The notes under the pieces are model-generated. The model was not told the origin of the DNA and made no database searches. It was given only the letters and a program-made list of their open reading frames with translations. 64,000 nucleotides of DNA from Cellulosimicrobium sp. ES-005 (GTDB lineage: Bacteria; Actinomycetota; Actinomycetes; Actinomycetales; Cellulomonadaceae), in the NCBI RefSeq assembly GCF_040448685.1, contig NZ_CP159290.1:2294001-2358000 (forward strand), read 5' to 3'. The position numbers were made by a program, and so were the translations under genes. This document shows positions 39,221-59,625 of this stretch, piece by piece. How positions within the stretch are numbered: the stretch's first letter is position 1; every line of letters starts with the position of its first letter.

Positions 39221-40545
39221 CGGTCCGCCCCGTCGGACGGCGCGGCATCCTCCGTCGCGCCCGGACCCTCGTCCGCGAGCTGCTCGGACTCCTCGAGCTC
39301 GTCCGTCAGGTCGTAGACGACGACGTCGTCGTCCTCCTCGCCCAGCGCCGCAGCGAGCAGGCTCGCGTCGATGCCCGCGAGGATCTCCGCGGCCTCCTCG
39401 GTCCGCCCCGCGACCTCGAGCACCGATGCGCGCGCCTGCAGGACGCGTGCGCCCAGCTCGCCGCGGGTCCCGACGGCGGGCACCTGCTCGAGCGCCCCGA
39501 GTGCCGCGTCGAGCTCGCCGAGGTCGACGCGCGCGCCGCTCACGACGATCGCGAGCTCCGTGCGCCCCACCTCGTCCAGGGTCGCGGCCTCCTCCGACGC
39601 CGCCAGGGCGAGCGCGCGCTCCGGCCGCCCGAGCCCGCGCTCGCAGTCGGCCATGATCGGCAGGTGCTCCGACGACCCGTTGAGGCGTCGCACCGTGCGC
39701 AGCTCGCGGAGCGCCTCGGCGTACCGGCCGGTCGCGTAGGCCGTCAGGCCCGCCGCCTCGCGCGCGACGTCGACACGGCCGGCGCGACGCACGGCGGCCT
39801 GCGCGTGCTCGTAGGCGAGCTCCGGGTCGGAGTCGATGAGACGTCCGGCCATGACCAGGTGACGTCCGACGACCTCGGCCGTCTCCTTGCTCAGGGTCCG
39901 TAGGCGCCCGCGAGCCGCGCGGTCGAGCTGAGAGATCTGCACCTCGTCGGGGATCGCCGGCCCCGCGGGATGACGCGGCTCGGGACGACGGTCGAAGCCC
40001 TCGCGGTCCCGGCCCGCCCCTGCGCGGGGTGCGTGCCCGCCGCGGTCGCCGCCCCGGCGGTCGTCACGCGGGCCCGTGCCGCCCCGACGGCGGTCGGTCG
40101 CGTCCCGGTCGTACCGCCCGCGGTTCCCCTCGCCGGCTCGCGCGGGACCCTGGTACCCGTCGCCGCGCGCCCCGGACGTGGCACGCCCGTCACGAGCGGG
40201 TGCCCGGTCGTCACGGCGACCCGGACGGTCGCCGGCGCGACGGTCGCGGTCCGCGCCCCCGTACCCGCGCTCGGGGCGGCCCCTTTCCCCCCGGCCGCGC
40301 GTGCCGTCGGGCTTGCCCCGGTAGCCGCCGTCCTGACGTCCGCGCGACTCGCCTGCGCCGCGCCGGGCGTCGTCGCCACGGCGACGGTCGCGGTCGCCGG
40401 AGCTCGTGTCGCCACCGGACCGCCCGGGCCCCGCCCCGCGCGCGTCGCGCGAGTGACCCTGTCGCCCGTCACGGTCGCGGCGACCACCACGGTCGTCGCC
40501 CGACGACGGGCGGTCCGACTCGGGATCGTGGGAGGTGTCGTTCAC
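39217..40545 (-). CDS. TPR-like protein with long Arg/Gly/Asp-rich N-terminus
   Basis: 442 residues from the GTG at 40545, which has AGAGGT about 7 nt ahead; an ATG 36 nt upstream is possible. Residues about 8-205 are low complexity (RGG, RDR, DRRGG repeats), surely disordered and strongly charged, like the RGG tails of RNA-binding proteins. Residues about 205-400 are helical repeats of TPR type (AELAYEHAQAAVRRAG, YATGRYAEALRELRTVRRLNG, GRPERALALAASEE). The last 45 residues are acidic. Binding to rRNA, tRNA or ribosomes is a guess drawn from composition and from its place between tyrS/rrn and tlyA. Confidence 0.8.
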   Translation of the reverse strand: MNDTSHDPESDRPSSGDDRGGRRDRDGRQGHSRDARGAGPGRSGGDTSSGDRDRRRGDDARRGAGESRGRQDGGYRGKPDGTRGRGERGRPERGYGGADRDRRAGDRPGRRDDRAPARDGRATSGARGDGYQGPARAGEGNRGRYDRDATDRRRGGTGPRDDRRGGDRGGHAPRAGAGRDREGFDRRPEPRHPAGPAIPDEVQISQLDRAARGRLRTLSKETAEVVGRHLVMAGRLIDSDPELAYEHAQAAVRRAGRVDVAREAAGLTAYATGRYAEALRELRTVRRLNGSSEHLPIMADCERGLGRPERALALAASEEAATLDEVGRTELAIVVSGARVDLGELDAALGALEQVPAVGTRGELGARVLQARASVLEVAGRTEEAAEILAGIDASLLAAALGEEDDDVVVYDLTDELEESEQLADEGPGATEDAAPSDGADR

Positions 40546-40695
40546 GGGGTGACCTCTCGTTCTGGAGTTTGCGCAGGCCATCTTCCCATGTCGGCCCCGC
40601 CGTGACACGTGACGGAGGGCGCGGGGAGCACTGCGGCGCGACGTCCGCACGGGCCGGCCCCGACGAGGGCGGTCCGGCGTGACGGTCTGGAAATG

Positions 40696-40730
40696 CCGAA
40701 GGCCCACCCCGGTGTGGGGTGGGCCTTCGG
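40696..40730 (-). terminator. rRNA operon terminator
   Basis: CCGAAGGCCCACCCC (40696-40710) and GGGGTGGGCCTTCGG (40716-40730) make a perfect 15-bp stem with a 5-nt loop just past 5S. On the minus strand CATTTCC follows, giving a short U run. Confidence 0.9.
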
Positions 40731-40739
40731 TGAAGGGTT

Positions 40740-40857
40740 GTCCGGCGGCGTCCTACTCTCCCACCCCGTCTCCAGGGCAGTACCATCGGCGCTGAAGGGC
40801 TTAGCTTCCGGGTTCGGTATGGGACCGGGCGTTTCCCCTTCGCTGTGACCGCCGTAA
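40740..40857 (-). rRNA. 5S ribosomal RNA
   Basis: On the minus strand the gene runs from TTACGGCGGTCACAGCGAAG to GGGAGAGTAGGACGCCGCCG, whose ends are complementary, as expected for helix I. CCGGTCCC and the GGTACTGCCCTGGAGACGGG stretch are the standard inner parts. Ends are good to a few bases. Third gene of the rRNA operon. Confidence 0.95.
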
Positions 40858-40917
40858 CTCTGTGAACCTGTCAACACGCTGGGGCACCCCTTGGGGGGTG
40901 TGGTGTTGGTGGTTCGG

Positions 40918-40941
40918 GAACCGCACAGTGGACGCGTAGCA
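40918..40941 (-). other. 23S precursor processing stem, 3' arm
   Basis: This stretch of the 23S-5S spacer is complementary, with one wobble and one bulge, to 44125-44147 before the 23S 5' end. The two would bring the ends of pre-23S together as a long duplex of the kind cut by RNase III. Confidence 0.65.
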
Positions 40942-40956
40942 AAGTGTGTTGGTGTT

Positions 40957-44053
<3,097 letters not shown>

Positions 44054-44124
44054 TTCAACAAAAACAACAAAACTGCAGAGAACCAAGAACCACACCCGAA
44101 GGCGTGTCTTGATCTTTACAAAGA

Positions 44125-44160
44125 TGCTCGCGTCCACTGTGCAGTTCTCAAACAACCAAC
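44125..44160 (-). other. boxA-like antitermination site and 5' arm of 23S processing stem
   Basis: On the minus strand GTTGTTTGAGAACTGCACAG: the TGTTTGAGAACT part is the antitermination-type element conserved in actinobacterial rRNA operons and recurs in the leader before 16S. The bases at 44125-44147 pair with 40918-40941 across 23S. Confidence 0.6.
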
Positions 44161-46065
<1,905 letters not shown>

Positions 46066-46261
46066 ATGAACAACGCCCACCACCAGGACAAACCCAGCAG
46101 TGAACAATCCATACGAAGCGAACCCACCAGGGTTCACAAAACTGGCATCAACACGAAAGATGACATCATCTTCCGAAATCAACCAAAGGAATCCCAGACA
46201 CAACCAACCACCCCACCCGACGGGCGAAGACGATCAGCCATGCCACAGGGACAAAAAATTG

Positions 46262-46300
46262 GCATTGACTAACAAGCACACTGTTGAGTTCTCAAACAAC
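46262..46300 (-). promoter_or_regulatory. rRNA leader boxA-like antitermination element
   Basis: About 200 nt upstream of 16S the minus strand reads GTTGTTTGAGAACTCAACAG then TGTGCTTGTTAGTC, the conserved leader element of actinobacterial rRNA operons. It shares TTGTTTGAGAACT with the spacer copy near 23S. Confidence 0.65.
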
Positions 46301-46554
46301 CGACACACACCAACTCAGCACCACCCGACCGGGCAGAACCTCGCTTGGGGCAACTTCTCTAATCTACCAGAGCCTCAGCGCCCTCTCCAACTCGGTGATC
46401 CGAGCGGAGGGAGCCGGGGGAACCGGCATCCCCGATCATGTCACGGCGCGCGAGGCTCCGTGTCCTTCTCGAGGGGGACCGCCCGGGGGACCAGCCACCG
46501 TCTCGTGCGATCGAGAACCGGTGTCCGTTCCTCCCTGCCGGGCGAACGTCGAGA

Positions 46555-46583
46555 ACACTACACGCGCTCCGACCGGGTGCCAA
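46555..46583 (-). promoter_or_regulatory. rRNA operon promoter
   Basis: On the minus strand TTGGCA (46578-46583), a 17-nt spacer and TAGTGT (46555-46560) form a good sigma-70 type promoter. Transcription would start near 46548, leaving a leader of about 480 nt before 16S. Nothing else in 46300-46680 looks like a gene. Confidence 0.7.
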
Positions 46584-46683
46584 ATCCGTGTGGTGCGCTC
46601 CCTTCTCCCCCGCCACGCTCGGTTCGCGGTCGCCCCCTCGCGGCGCGGGACGGCCGGGTCGCGCGGTCCTCCCACCACGACGG

Positions 46684-46733
46684 GACGACGAAGGGGCCGG
46701 TCCCGCTCGACGCGGTCCGGCCCCTTCGTCGTC
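46684..46733 (-). terminator. tyrS terminator
   Basis: GACGACGAAGGGGCCGG (46684-46700) pairs perfectly with CCGGCCCCTTCGTCGTC (46717-46733), 17-bp stem and 16-nt loop, starting 17 nt after the tyrS stop. It separates tyrS from the rRNA promoter. Confidence 0.9.
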
Positions 46734-46749
46734 ACGCCGACTCGGCTGC

Positions 46750-48021
46750 TCAGCCGGCGGCGCAGTCCGCGACGGCGACACCGAGCGTCTTCTTCCCCCG
46801 GCGCAGGAGGGCGAACTGCCCGTGCAGCAGGTCCTCCGCCGCGAGGACGGCGTCCTCGCTCGTCACCTTGACGTTGTTGACGTACGCCCCGCCCTCGGCC
46901 ACCGCTCGACGCGCGGCCGCCTTGGAGGCGACGAGGCCCGACGCTGCGAAGAGGTCGACGACCGCGTCGCCCACCTGCGCCGCCGTGCGCGGCAGCTCGG
47001 CGACGGCCGCGCCCAGGGTTCCCGCGTCCAGGCCGGCGAGCTCACCCCGGCCGAAGAGGGCCTGGCTCGCGGCGATCACCGACGCCGTCGCCTCCGCCCC
47101 GTGCACGAGCGTCGTCACGTCCGACGCGAGCGCGCGCTGTGCCTCGCGCGCCCCGGGCCGCTCGCGCACCGCGGTCTCGAGCTCGGCGATCTCCTCGCGC
47201 GTGCGGAACGTGAAGATCTTCAGCCAGCCCACCACGTCCTCGTCCGCGGCGTTGAGCCAGTACTGGTAGAAGGCGTACGGGCTCATCATGTCGGGCGCGA
47301 GCCAGACCGCCCCGCCCTCCGTCTTGCCGAACTTGGTCCCGTCGGCCTTGGTGATGAGCGGCGTCGTGAGGACGTGCACGGCCGCCCCCTCGGTCTTGCG
47401 GATGAGCTCGACGCCCGAGAGCAGGTTGCCCCACTGGTCGTTGCCCCCCGTCTGGAGGGACACGCCGTGCCGGCGGTACAGCTCGAGGAAGTCGATCCCC
47501 TGGAGGATCTGGTAGCTGAACTCGGTGAAGCTGATCCCCTCCTCCGAGCGCAGGCGGCGCGCGACGGTGTCCTTCGCGAGCATCGTGCCGAGGCGGTAGT
47601 GCTTGCCCACGTCGCGCAGGAAGTCGATCGCCGACAGCTCGGAAATCCAGTCGAGGTTGTTCACGAGGAGGGCGGGGTTATCCCCCTCGAAGTCGAGGAA
47701 GCGTGACACCTGCGACTTCAGCCGCTCGGTCCACTCCGCGACGGTCTCCTTAGTGTTGAGCACCCGCTCCCCCGACTGGCGCGGGTCGCCGATCATGCCC
47801 GTCGCCCCGCCCACGAGCGCCACGGCGCGGTGGCCCGCGAGCTGGAGGTGACGCAGCACGACGAGCTGCACGAGGTGGCCGTGGTGGAGGCTCGGTGCCG
47901 TCGGGTCGAAGCCGCAGTAGTACGTGATCGGGCCCTCGGCCAGCGCGGCGCGCAGCGCGGCCTCGTCGGTGGACTGCGCCACCAGGCCCCGCCATTGCAG
48001 CTCGTCGAGAACGTCGCTCAC
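46750..48021 (-). CDS. tyrS: Tyrosyl-tRNA synthetase
   Basis: 423 residues from the GTG at 48021, behind GAAGGAGCAGAAGT; the frame is open 33 codons further without a site. Class-I signatures: PSLHHGHLVQL (HIGH-type) and KADGTKFGKTEGG (KMSKS-type). YYCGFDPTAPSLH and QTGGNDQWGNL are typical of bacterial TyrRS, with an S4 domain at the C-terminus (VASKAAARRAVAEGGAYVNN). It charges tRNA-Tyr. Confidence 0.97.
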   Translation of the reverse strand: MSDVLDELQWRGLVAQSTDEAALRAALAEGPITYYCGFDPTAPSLHHGHLVQLVVLRHLQLAGHRAVALVGGATGMIGDPRQSGERVLNTKETVAEWTERLKSQVSRFLDFEGDNPALLVNNLDWISELSAIDFLRDVGKHYRLGTMLAKDTVARRLRSEEGISFTEFSYQILQGIDFLELYRRHGVSLQTGGNDQWGNLLSGVELIRKTEGAAVHVLTTPLITKADGTKFGKTEGGAVWLAPDMMSPYAFYQYWLNAADEDVVGWLKIFTFRTREEIAELETAVRERPGAREAQRALASDVTTLVHGAEATASVIAASQALFGRGELAGLDAGTLGAAVAELPRTAAQVGDAVVDLFAASGLVASKAAARRAVAEGGAYVNNVKVTSEDAVLAAEDLLHGQFALLRRGKKTLGVAVADCAAG

Positions 48022-48138
48022 TTCTGCTCCTTCGTCGAGTACCCGTGGACCGGGCACGTCCGGTGCTGCCGTGCGGCAGCGTGTCCTAGTCTGCCGTGCC
48101 GCGCGGCGTCCGACGTCCACCGCCCACCGGGCGGGCGC

Positions 48139-48831
48139 TCACCGCGCGCGGGCGCTCACGCGGCGGTAGGCCGAGACCGTGGGGTCGCCCGCGAGCCAGG
48201 AGCGCCACGGGTAGAGGTCGCCGTCTCCCCCGTCGCCCGAGACCCCGACCCTCGGACCGGTCGCGATCGCGGGACGCAGCGGCCCCCCGGACGCGCGGTG
48301 CAGCACGAGCTCCCCGTCGGGGTCCGTGAGCTCCGCGCCGTACTGGCGCAGGTCGAGGTCGAGCGCGACGGCGAGGCGCGCAGGACCCCGCGCGATCTGG
48401 CGGTCGGAGTCGCACCTCCCGGCGACGAGCCGCCGCGACCGGGCGAGGTCGACGCCGTCGGTCACCTCGCCCGCGCGCAGCAGGACGGCGGACGCACTGC
48501 CGACCGGCCCGCACACGACGTTGACGCAGTGGTGCAGCCCGAGGTGCCGGTACACGTACAGCCGGCCGGGCTCGCCGAACATCGCGCGGTTGCGCTCGGT
48601 GCGGCCACGGAAGGCGTGCGACCCCGGGTCGCGCTCGCCGTCGTACGCCTCGACCTCGGTGATCCGCAGGGTGACGTCGCCCGCGTCGCTGCGGCGGGTG
48701 AGGAACGACCCGAGCAGGTCGCGCGCGACCTCGTGGACGTCGCGCGCGTACCACCCCCGGGCAGGGACGTCCCACGGTCCGACGGCGCGGGACTCCCCGG
48801 TCCCCGTCGTCTGCGCCACGGCGTCCGTCAC
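48139..48831 (-). CDS. 3-methyladenine DNA glycosylase (MPG/AAG family)
   Basis: 230 residues from the GTG at 48831; a TTG 27 nt upstream is open too. The family blocks are ARDLLGSFLTRR, RITEVEAYDGERDPGSHAFRGRTERN, MFGEPGRLYVYRHLGLHHCVNVV, VLLRAGEV and SDRQIARGPARLAVAL. It removes alkylated or deaminated purines from DNA. The catalytic Glu is in TEVEAYDG. A small gene beside argH/tyrS is common in relatives. Confidence 0.92.
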   Translation of the reverse strand: MTDAVAQTTGTGESRAVGPWDVPARGWYARDVHEVARDLLGSFLTRRSDAGDVTLRITEVEAYDGERDPGSHAFRGRTERNRAMFGEPGRLYVYRHLGLHHCVNVVCGPVGSASAVLLRAGEVTDGVDLARSRRLVAGRCDSDRQIARGPARLAVALDLDLRQYGAELTDPDGELVLHRASGGPLRPAIATGPRVGVSGDGGDGDLYPWRSWLAGDPTVSAYRRVSARAR

Positions 48832-48859
48832 CTTCGCACCACCTTCCGTCGTGGGCAAT

Positions 48860-49609
48860 CTACGCCCCGTCGCGCTCGCGCGGGCTCCGCCGCGGCGGGC
48901 GGGGACCCACGTACCAGGCCAGCACGGCGACCAGGGCGAGGCTCACCCACGTGGCAGGAACCCAGCAGCCGGCCGCGAGGCTCCGCAGACGGCCGGGGAC
49001 GGCGTCGCCGGACCAGGCGACGACGAGGGCGAGGACCCACCACGTCCCCGCGGTCGCGGCCACGACGGCGCTCACGAGCGCGAGCGGTGCCGGGTAGGCA
49101 CGCCGACGCTCCACCCAGCGCCCTTGCCGGACGACCCGCCGACGGGCCGCCGCGGCCTCCCGAGCACGGCGCTGCGCCGCGCTGGGTGCGCTCCGCGCGC
49201 CGCGTCGTGGTCGAGACGCCGGCGAGCCCGCCACGGGCGGACGTCCGCCCTCGCGGGCCAGCCCCGTCTCGATCTCGGCACGCCGACGGCGCGTCCGCCG
49301 CGCACCGACGAGCGCCGCGACCGCGGGCGGCAGCAGGACGGCCACGGTGATCCACCACACGTCGGCGGTCGGGACGTCCCACACCCACCACGTTCCCGAC
49401 CTGGTGCTGCTCCGGCTCGGGAGCAGGAACCAGGTCGAGAGCGTCGCCGAGCGGGCGGTCGCGGCGAGGACGACGGCCGTCGCCGAGCCCGCGACGGCGA
49501 ACGTCGTCACCCCGGCCGCGAGGCCGTCGGTCGCCCGGACGGCGCGGTCCCAGGCGGACCGGGCGGCCTCGACCTGCGCGTCGGACGCGCCGTCGCGGCC
49601 GGCGCTCAT
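48860..49609 (-). CDS. Membrane protein of unknown function
   Basis: 249 residues from the ATG at 49609 (ATGA overlap with the P-loop kinase gene). About four membrane helices are visible: GVTTFAVAGSATAVVLAATA, WWITVAVLLPPAVAALVGA, LALVSAVVAATAGTWWVLAL and WVSLALVAVLAWYVG. A long basic loop (about residues 105-170, many Arg and Ala) lies between the second and third. Not recognised. It is coupled to the kinase gene. Confidence 0.7.
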   Translation of the reverse strand: MSAGRDGASDAQVEAARSAWDRAVRATDGLAAGVTTFAVAGSATAVVLAATARSATLSTWFLLPSRSSTRSGTWWVWDVPTADVWWITVAVLLPPAVAALVGARRTRRRRAEIETGLAREGGRPPVAGSPASRPRRGARSAPSAAQRRAREAAAARRRVVRQGRWVERRRAYPAPLALVSAVVAATAGTWWVLALVVAWSGDAVPGRLRSLAAGCWVPATWVSLALVAVLAWYVGPRPPRRSPRERDGA

Positions 49610-50229
49610 CGGTCCGCCGCGCGCACGACGTTCCCCCACCCGTCGAGCACGACGTCCGCGCGCTCGCGCGAGGCGTTGCGGGCGTAGTGCTCACGCTCGT
49701 CGAGCATCCACGCGAGCCAGTGCGCGCGCTGGTCCTCGCCGTCCCGGTCGAGCCCCCGGCGCAGGCGCACGTCGTCCGGGGCCTCGACCCACAGGCGCAG
49801 CGCGGCCACGCCGTCCGCCTCGCGGCGACCCGCCCCGCACCCCTCGACGACCAGGTACGGCGCCGGGGCGACGTCGTGCCACTCGGCGAAGCGGTCGAGC
49901 GTCCAGTCGAACCGGCGGTACCGACCCGGACGACCCGCGGCGAGAGGCGCGAGGACCCACTCGTCCAGGCGGCTCCACGCGGGCTCGAGCCCGCGCCAGC
50001 CCTCGTACAGGTCGTCCATGTGGAGCACCTGTGCGGGCAGTGCCTCGCCCAGCTGGGCGGCGAGCGTGGTCTTGCCCGAGCCGGCGGGCCCGTCAATCAC
50101 CACGAGCCGGGTGCCCGACGCGCGTTCTCCGGCCGGCCCGTTGCCCGGGCCGTGCGACGGGCCGAGTCGCGGGTCGGCGTCGCGCACGCGACGCACGAGG
50201 TCCGCGAGGACGTCCTGGTCGACGCTCAC
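49606..50229 (-). CDS. P-loop kinase, uridine-kinase-like
   Basis: 207 residues from the GTG at 50229. Walker A is LVVIDGPAGSGKTTLAAQL; LHMDDLYEGWRGLEPAW follows as in uridine/AAA small-molecule kinases. YLVVEGCGAG and a lid-like Arg-rich stretch (DDVRLRRGLDRDGEDQRAHW) complete the fold. The substrate is not clear. It ends the arg-side group after argH (25 nt) and overlaps a membrane protein gene. Confidence 0.85.
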   Translation of the reverse strand: MSVDQDVLADLVRRVRDADPRLGPSHGPGNGPAGERASGTRLVVIDGPAGSGKTTLAAQLGEALPAQVLHMDDLYEGWRGLEPAWSRLDEWVLAPLAAGRPGRYRRFDWTLDRFAEWHDVAPAPYLVVEGCGAGRREADGVAALRLWVEAPDDVRLRRGLDRDGEDQRAHWLAWMLDEREHYARNASRERADVVLDGWGNVVRAADR

Positions 50230-50254
50230 GCGCGCACCCTCGGCACGGGCGCCG

Positions 50255-52977
<2,723 letters not shown>

Positions 52978-53063
52978 GACGGTCTCTTTCTGTGACGTGC
53001 GGGTGGGGTCCGGGGTCCAGTCTCGCAGGGCGGTCCGCCGCGCGAGGGATGGTCCGACGGCGG

Positions 53064-56866
<3,803 letters not shown>

Positions 56867-56870
<4 letters not shown>

Positions 56871-58078
56871 GAGGAGTACGCGCTGTTCTCGTGGACGTAG
56901 TCGTGCGTGAGGTCGTTGGTCCAGACGGTCGCGGTCGCGGAGCCGGCGTGCAGGTCGATCTCGACGCGCACCTCGCGCTCGGCCGCGAGATCGACGAGCT
57001 CGCGCGGCTCGCCCACTCCCCCGGCCCGGCACACCTGGACGCCGTTGACCGACACGTCGAGCAGGAGCGCGTCGAACGGCGCGACGTCCTCGGGGACCGT
57101 CCCGACGGCCGAGACGATGCGCCCCCAGTTCGGGTCGTTGCCGAAGATCGCGGCCTTGAACAGGTTGGAGCGCGTCACCGCGCGCGCGACCGCGACCGCG
57201 GCGTCCTCGCTCGACGCGTTCACCACGGTGACGGCGACGTCGTGGCTCGCGCCCTCGGCGTCGGCCACGAGCTGGCGCGCGAGCGACGCGCTGGCCTCGG
57301 TCACGGCGTCCGTGAGCTCGTCGAGCGTCACCTCGACCCCGGACGCACCGGAGGCCAGGAGGATCACGGTGTCGTTCGTCGACATGCAGCCGTCCGAGTC
57401 GACGCGGTCGAACGTCGTGCGGGTCGCGGCCCGCAGCGCGGCGTCGGCCGTCGCGGCGTCGACGACGGCGTCCGTCGTGAGCACGCACAGCATCGTCGCG
57501 AGGCCGGGCGCGAGCATGCCCGCGCCCTTGGCCATTCCCCCGACCGTCCACGTCGCCGCACCGTCCGGCGCGGTGGCGTCGGCGACCTCGCGGACCACGG
57601 AGACCGTCTTGGGCACGGTGTCCGTCGTCATGATCGCGAGCGCGGCGTCGCCGCCCCCGTCGACGGTGGCGGCCGGGTCCACGAGCGCCGCCGCGGCCGC
57701 GTCGACCCCGGCGAGCAGCTTCTCCAGCGGCAGGCGCACGCCGATGAGGCCCGTCGAGCACACGAGCACGTCGCCCGCGGACGTCGCGAGCACGTCGGCG
57801 ACGTGCTCCGCCGTGCGGTGCGTGTCGGCGAAGCCGTCCGTTCCGGTGCACGCGTTGGCGCCGCCCGAGTTGAGCACGACGGCCGTCGCGCGCCCGTCGC
57901 TCACGGCCTGCCGCGTCCACGCGACCGGTGCGGCGAACACGCGGTTCGTCGTGAGCACGGCGGCCGCGACGTCGAGCGGCCCGTCGTTGACGACGAGCGC
58001 GACGTCGCGGGCGCCCGTGGACTTGAGCCCGGCGGCGACGCCGGCGGCCCGGAAGCCCTGCGGGGTGGTGACGGTCAC
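56867..58078 (-). CDS. argJ: Bifunctional ornithine acetyltransferase / N-acetylglutamate synthase
   Basis: 403 residues from the GTG at 58078 (GTGA overlap with argC). The self-cleavage nucleophile Thr lies in [14 protein letters not shown]. Upstream [14 protein letters not shown] and downstream [15 protein letters not shown] match ArgJ. It recycles the acetyl group from acetylornithine to glutamate, and no separate argA or argE is seen in the block, which supports the cyclic pathway. Confidence 0.96.
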
Positions 58079-59163
58079 GGGGCGACCCCCTCGGTCGTGA
58101 GGCCCGCCGTCTGCGGCAGGCCGAGCGCGATGTTCATGGACTGCACCGCGGCGCCCGCGGTGCCCTTGACGAGGTTGTCGATCGCCGTGACGGTGACGAC
58201 GCGACCCGCCGCGTGGTCGACGGCGACCTGGACGAGCGCGGTGTTCGCGCCGAGCGTCATCGCCGTCGTGGGCCACTGCCCCGCGGGCAGCACCCGGACG
58301 AACGGCTCGCCGACGTAGGCGTCCTCCCAGGCCCGGCGGACGCGCGCGTCGAGCTCCGCGGGGTCGAGGCACGCGGCGTCGTCGGACAGGCGCGCCGTCA
58401 CCGTGGCGAGGATGCCGCGCGACATGGGCACGAGCGTCGGCGTGAACGAGATGCTCACGGCCGGGGCCCCCGCGGCCCGCAGGTTCTGCCCGATCTCCGG
58501 GATGTGCCGGTGCGACCCGCCGACGGCGTACGGCTGGGCCGACCCGAGCGCCTCGGACGCGAGCAGGTGCGGCTTGAGCGACTTGCCCGCGCCCGAGTAC
58601 CCGTTGGCGAGCACCGCGACGAGGTCGCGCGCCTCGACGAGCCCGGACGCGACACCCGGCTGGATGCCCAGCGTGACCGCCGTGACGTTGCAGCCCGGCA
58701 CCGCGATGCGGCGCGCACCGGCGAGCCGTTCGCGCTGCTTCGTCTCGCTCGCGGCGGCGCCGGGCTCGTGCGTGAGGAGCAGCTCCGGCAGCCCGTACGG
58801 CCACGTGCCCGCGTGCTCGGAGCCGTAGAACGCCGCCCAGTCCGCCGCGGACTCCAGCCGGTGGTCCGCGCCCAGGTCCAGCACGAGCACGTCGTCCGGG
58901 AGCTGCGCCGCGATCTCGCCCGACGCGCCGTGCGGCAGCGCGAGGACGACGACGTCGTGCCCCACGAGGTGCTCGACGCTCGTCGGCAGCAGCACGCGGT
59001 CGGCGAGGGATCGCAGGTGCGGCTGGTGCTCACCGAGGAGCGTCCCCGCGTTGCTGTGCGCCGTGACGGCGCCGATCTCCACCTCCGGGTGCCCGGCGAG
59101 CAGGCGGAGCGTCTCTCCGCCCGCGTACCCGGACGCACCCGCGACCGCGACTCTGATCGTCAT
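58075..59163 (-). CDS. argC: N-acetyl-gamma-glutamyl-phosphate reductase
   Basis: 362 residues from the ATG at 59163 ([18 protein letters not shown]). Two in-frame starts 6 and 9 nt further upstream are possible. No ribosome site lies before any of them; the region is the AT-rich operator, so a leaderless or very short leader is likely. NADP loop GASGYAGGE at the N-terminus, catalytic Cys in [13 protein letters not shown], and [10 protein letters not shown] are conserved. First gene of argCJBDFRGH, all in one direction. Confidence 0.95.
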   Translation of the reverse strand: MTIRVAVAGASGYAGGETLRLLAGHPEVEIGAVTAHSNAGTLLGEHQPHLRSLADRVLLPTSVEHLVGHDVVVLALPHGASGEIAAQLPDDVLVLDLGADHRLESAADWAAFYGSEHAGTWPYGLPELLLTHEPGAAASETKQRERLAGARRIAVPGCNVTAVTLGIQPGVASGLVEARDLVAVLANGYSGAGKSLKPHLLASEALGSAQPYAVGGSHRHIPEIGQNLRAAGAPAVSISFTPTLVPMSRGILATVTARLSDDAACLDPAELDARVRRAWEDAYVGEPFVRVLPAGQWPTTAMTLGANTALVQVAVDHAAGRVVTVTAIDNLVKGTAGAAVQSMNIALGLPQTAGLTTEGVAP

Positions 59164-59189
59164 ATGCATCACTATACATACTTATGCAA
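59162..59189 (-). promoter_or_regulatory. ARG-box-like operator at the argC start
   Basis: On the minus strand TTGCATAAGTATGTATAGTG runs directly into the argC start codons. TGCATAA/TATGCA-type half sites recur (59164-59169, 59183-59189), as in ArgR operators. The AT-rich stretch stands out in a very GC-rich setting. Since argR lies in the operon, this would close a feedback loop. Confidence 0.65.
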
Positions 59190-59223
59190 CGCGCGGGCCT
59201 ATGGCCCCACCCACGGTACGCGT

Positions 59224-59322
59224 GGTCGGGTCCGCGGTGGGGTCGGGTCTCCTGCCCGCCGGGTCGGGTCCGCGGTGGGGTCGGGTCTCCTGCCCGCCGG
59301 GTCGGGTCCGCGGTGGGGTCGG
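59224..59322. repeat. 38-bp tandem repeat, 2.6 copies
   Basis: A unit beginning GGTCGGGTCCGCGGTGGGGT recurs at 59224, 59262 and 59300, exactly 38 bp apart, with essentially no differences; the third copy is partial. It lies in the gap of 460 bp between argC and leuA, which has no convincing gene. Confidence 0.85.
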
Positions 59323-59421
59323 ACCGTGTGCTTGGACTGGCGCACCGTCACCCTGGTCTTTCGGGCGGGGGTTCAAGGAGTGCGCCTCTGACGTCCTGCG
59401 CACACGGTCCGACCCCACCGC
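59310..59421. repeat. 22-bp inverted repeat with 68-nt loop
   Basis: The bases at 59310-59331 (GCGGTGGGGTCGGACCGTGT plus GC) return in reverse complement at 59400-59421 without mismatch. The left arm is formed by the end of the tandem repeat and its flank. The structure could end transcription between argC and leuA or mark a mobile remnant. Confidence 0.8.
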
Positions 59422-59524
59422 TCGTCCTGCCCGTCACCGCACGACCCGCAGCCCCGGTCCGGCGGTCACGCCCGGTCCGCGCGTGGGGACCGTCCTACCG
59501 CCCGCGTGGCGGGTGGTCCCCGGC

Positions 59525-59582
59525 CGAGATGCGAGAAGTGGCCCCGTCAGACCTCGCTCGTGGGGCCACTTCTCCCGTCTCG
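59525..59582 (-). terminator. leuA terminator
   Basis: GAGAAGTGGCCCC (59533-59545) pairs with GGGGCCACTTCTC (59562-59574). With two mismatches the stem extends to 59525 and 59582. Loop of 16 nt. It lies 44 nt past the leuA stop. Confidence 0.8.
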
Positions 59583-59625
59583 TCATCGCGTGTACGGCTC
59601 GATCGAGGGCGCGGACCCCGCGACC

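Noticed and set aside
40071-40545. RGD/RGG repeats in the TPR gene as possible CRISPR or DNA repeat array
   Set aside because: Units vary in length and sequence at the DNA level; the pattern is amino-acid composition bias in a coding frame, not a regular repeat-spacer array.
59182-59418. 78-codon minus-strand frame between argC and leuA
   Set aside because: It consists mostly of the translated 38-bp tandem repeat and lacks a ribosome site.
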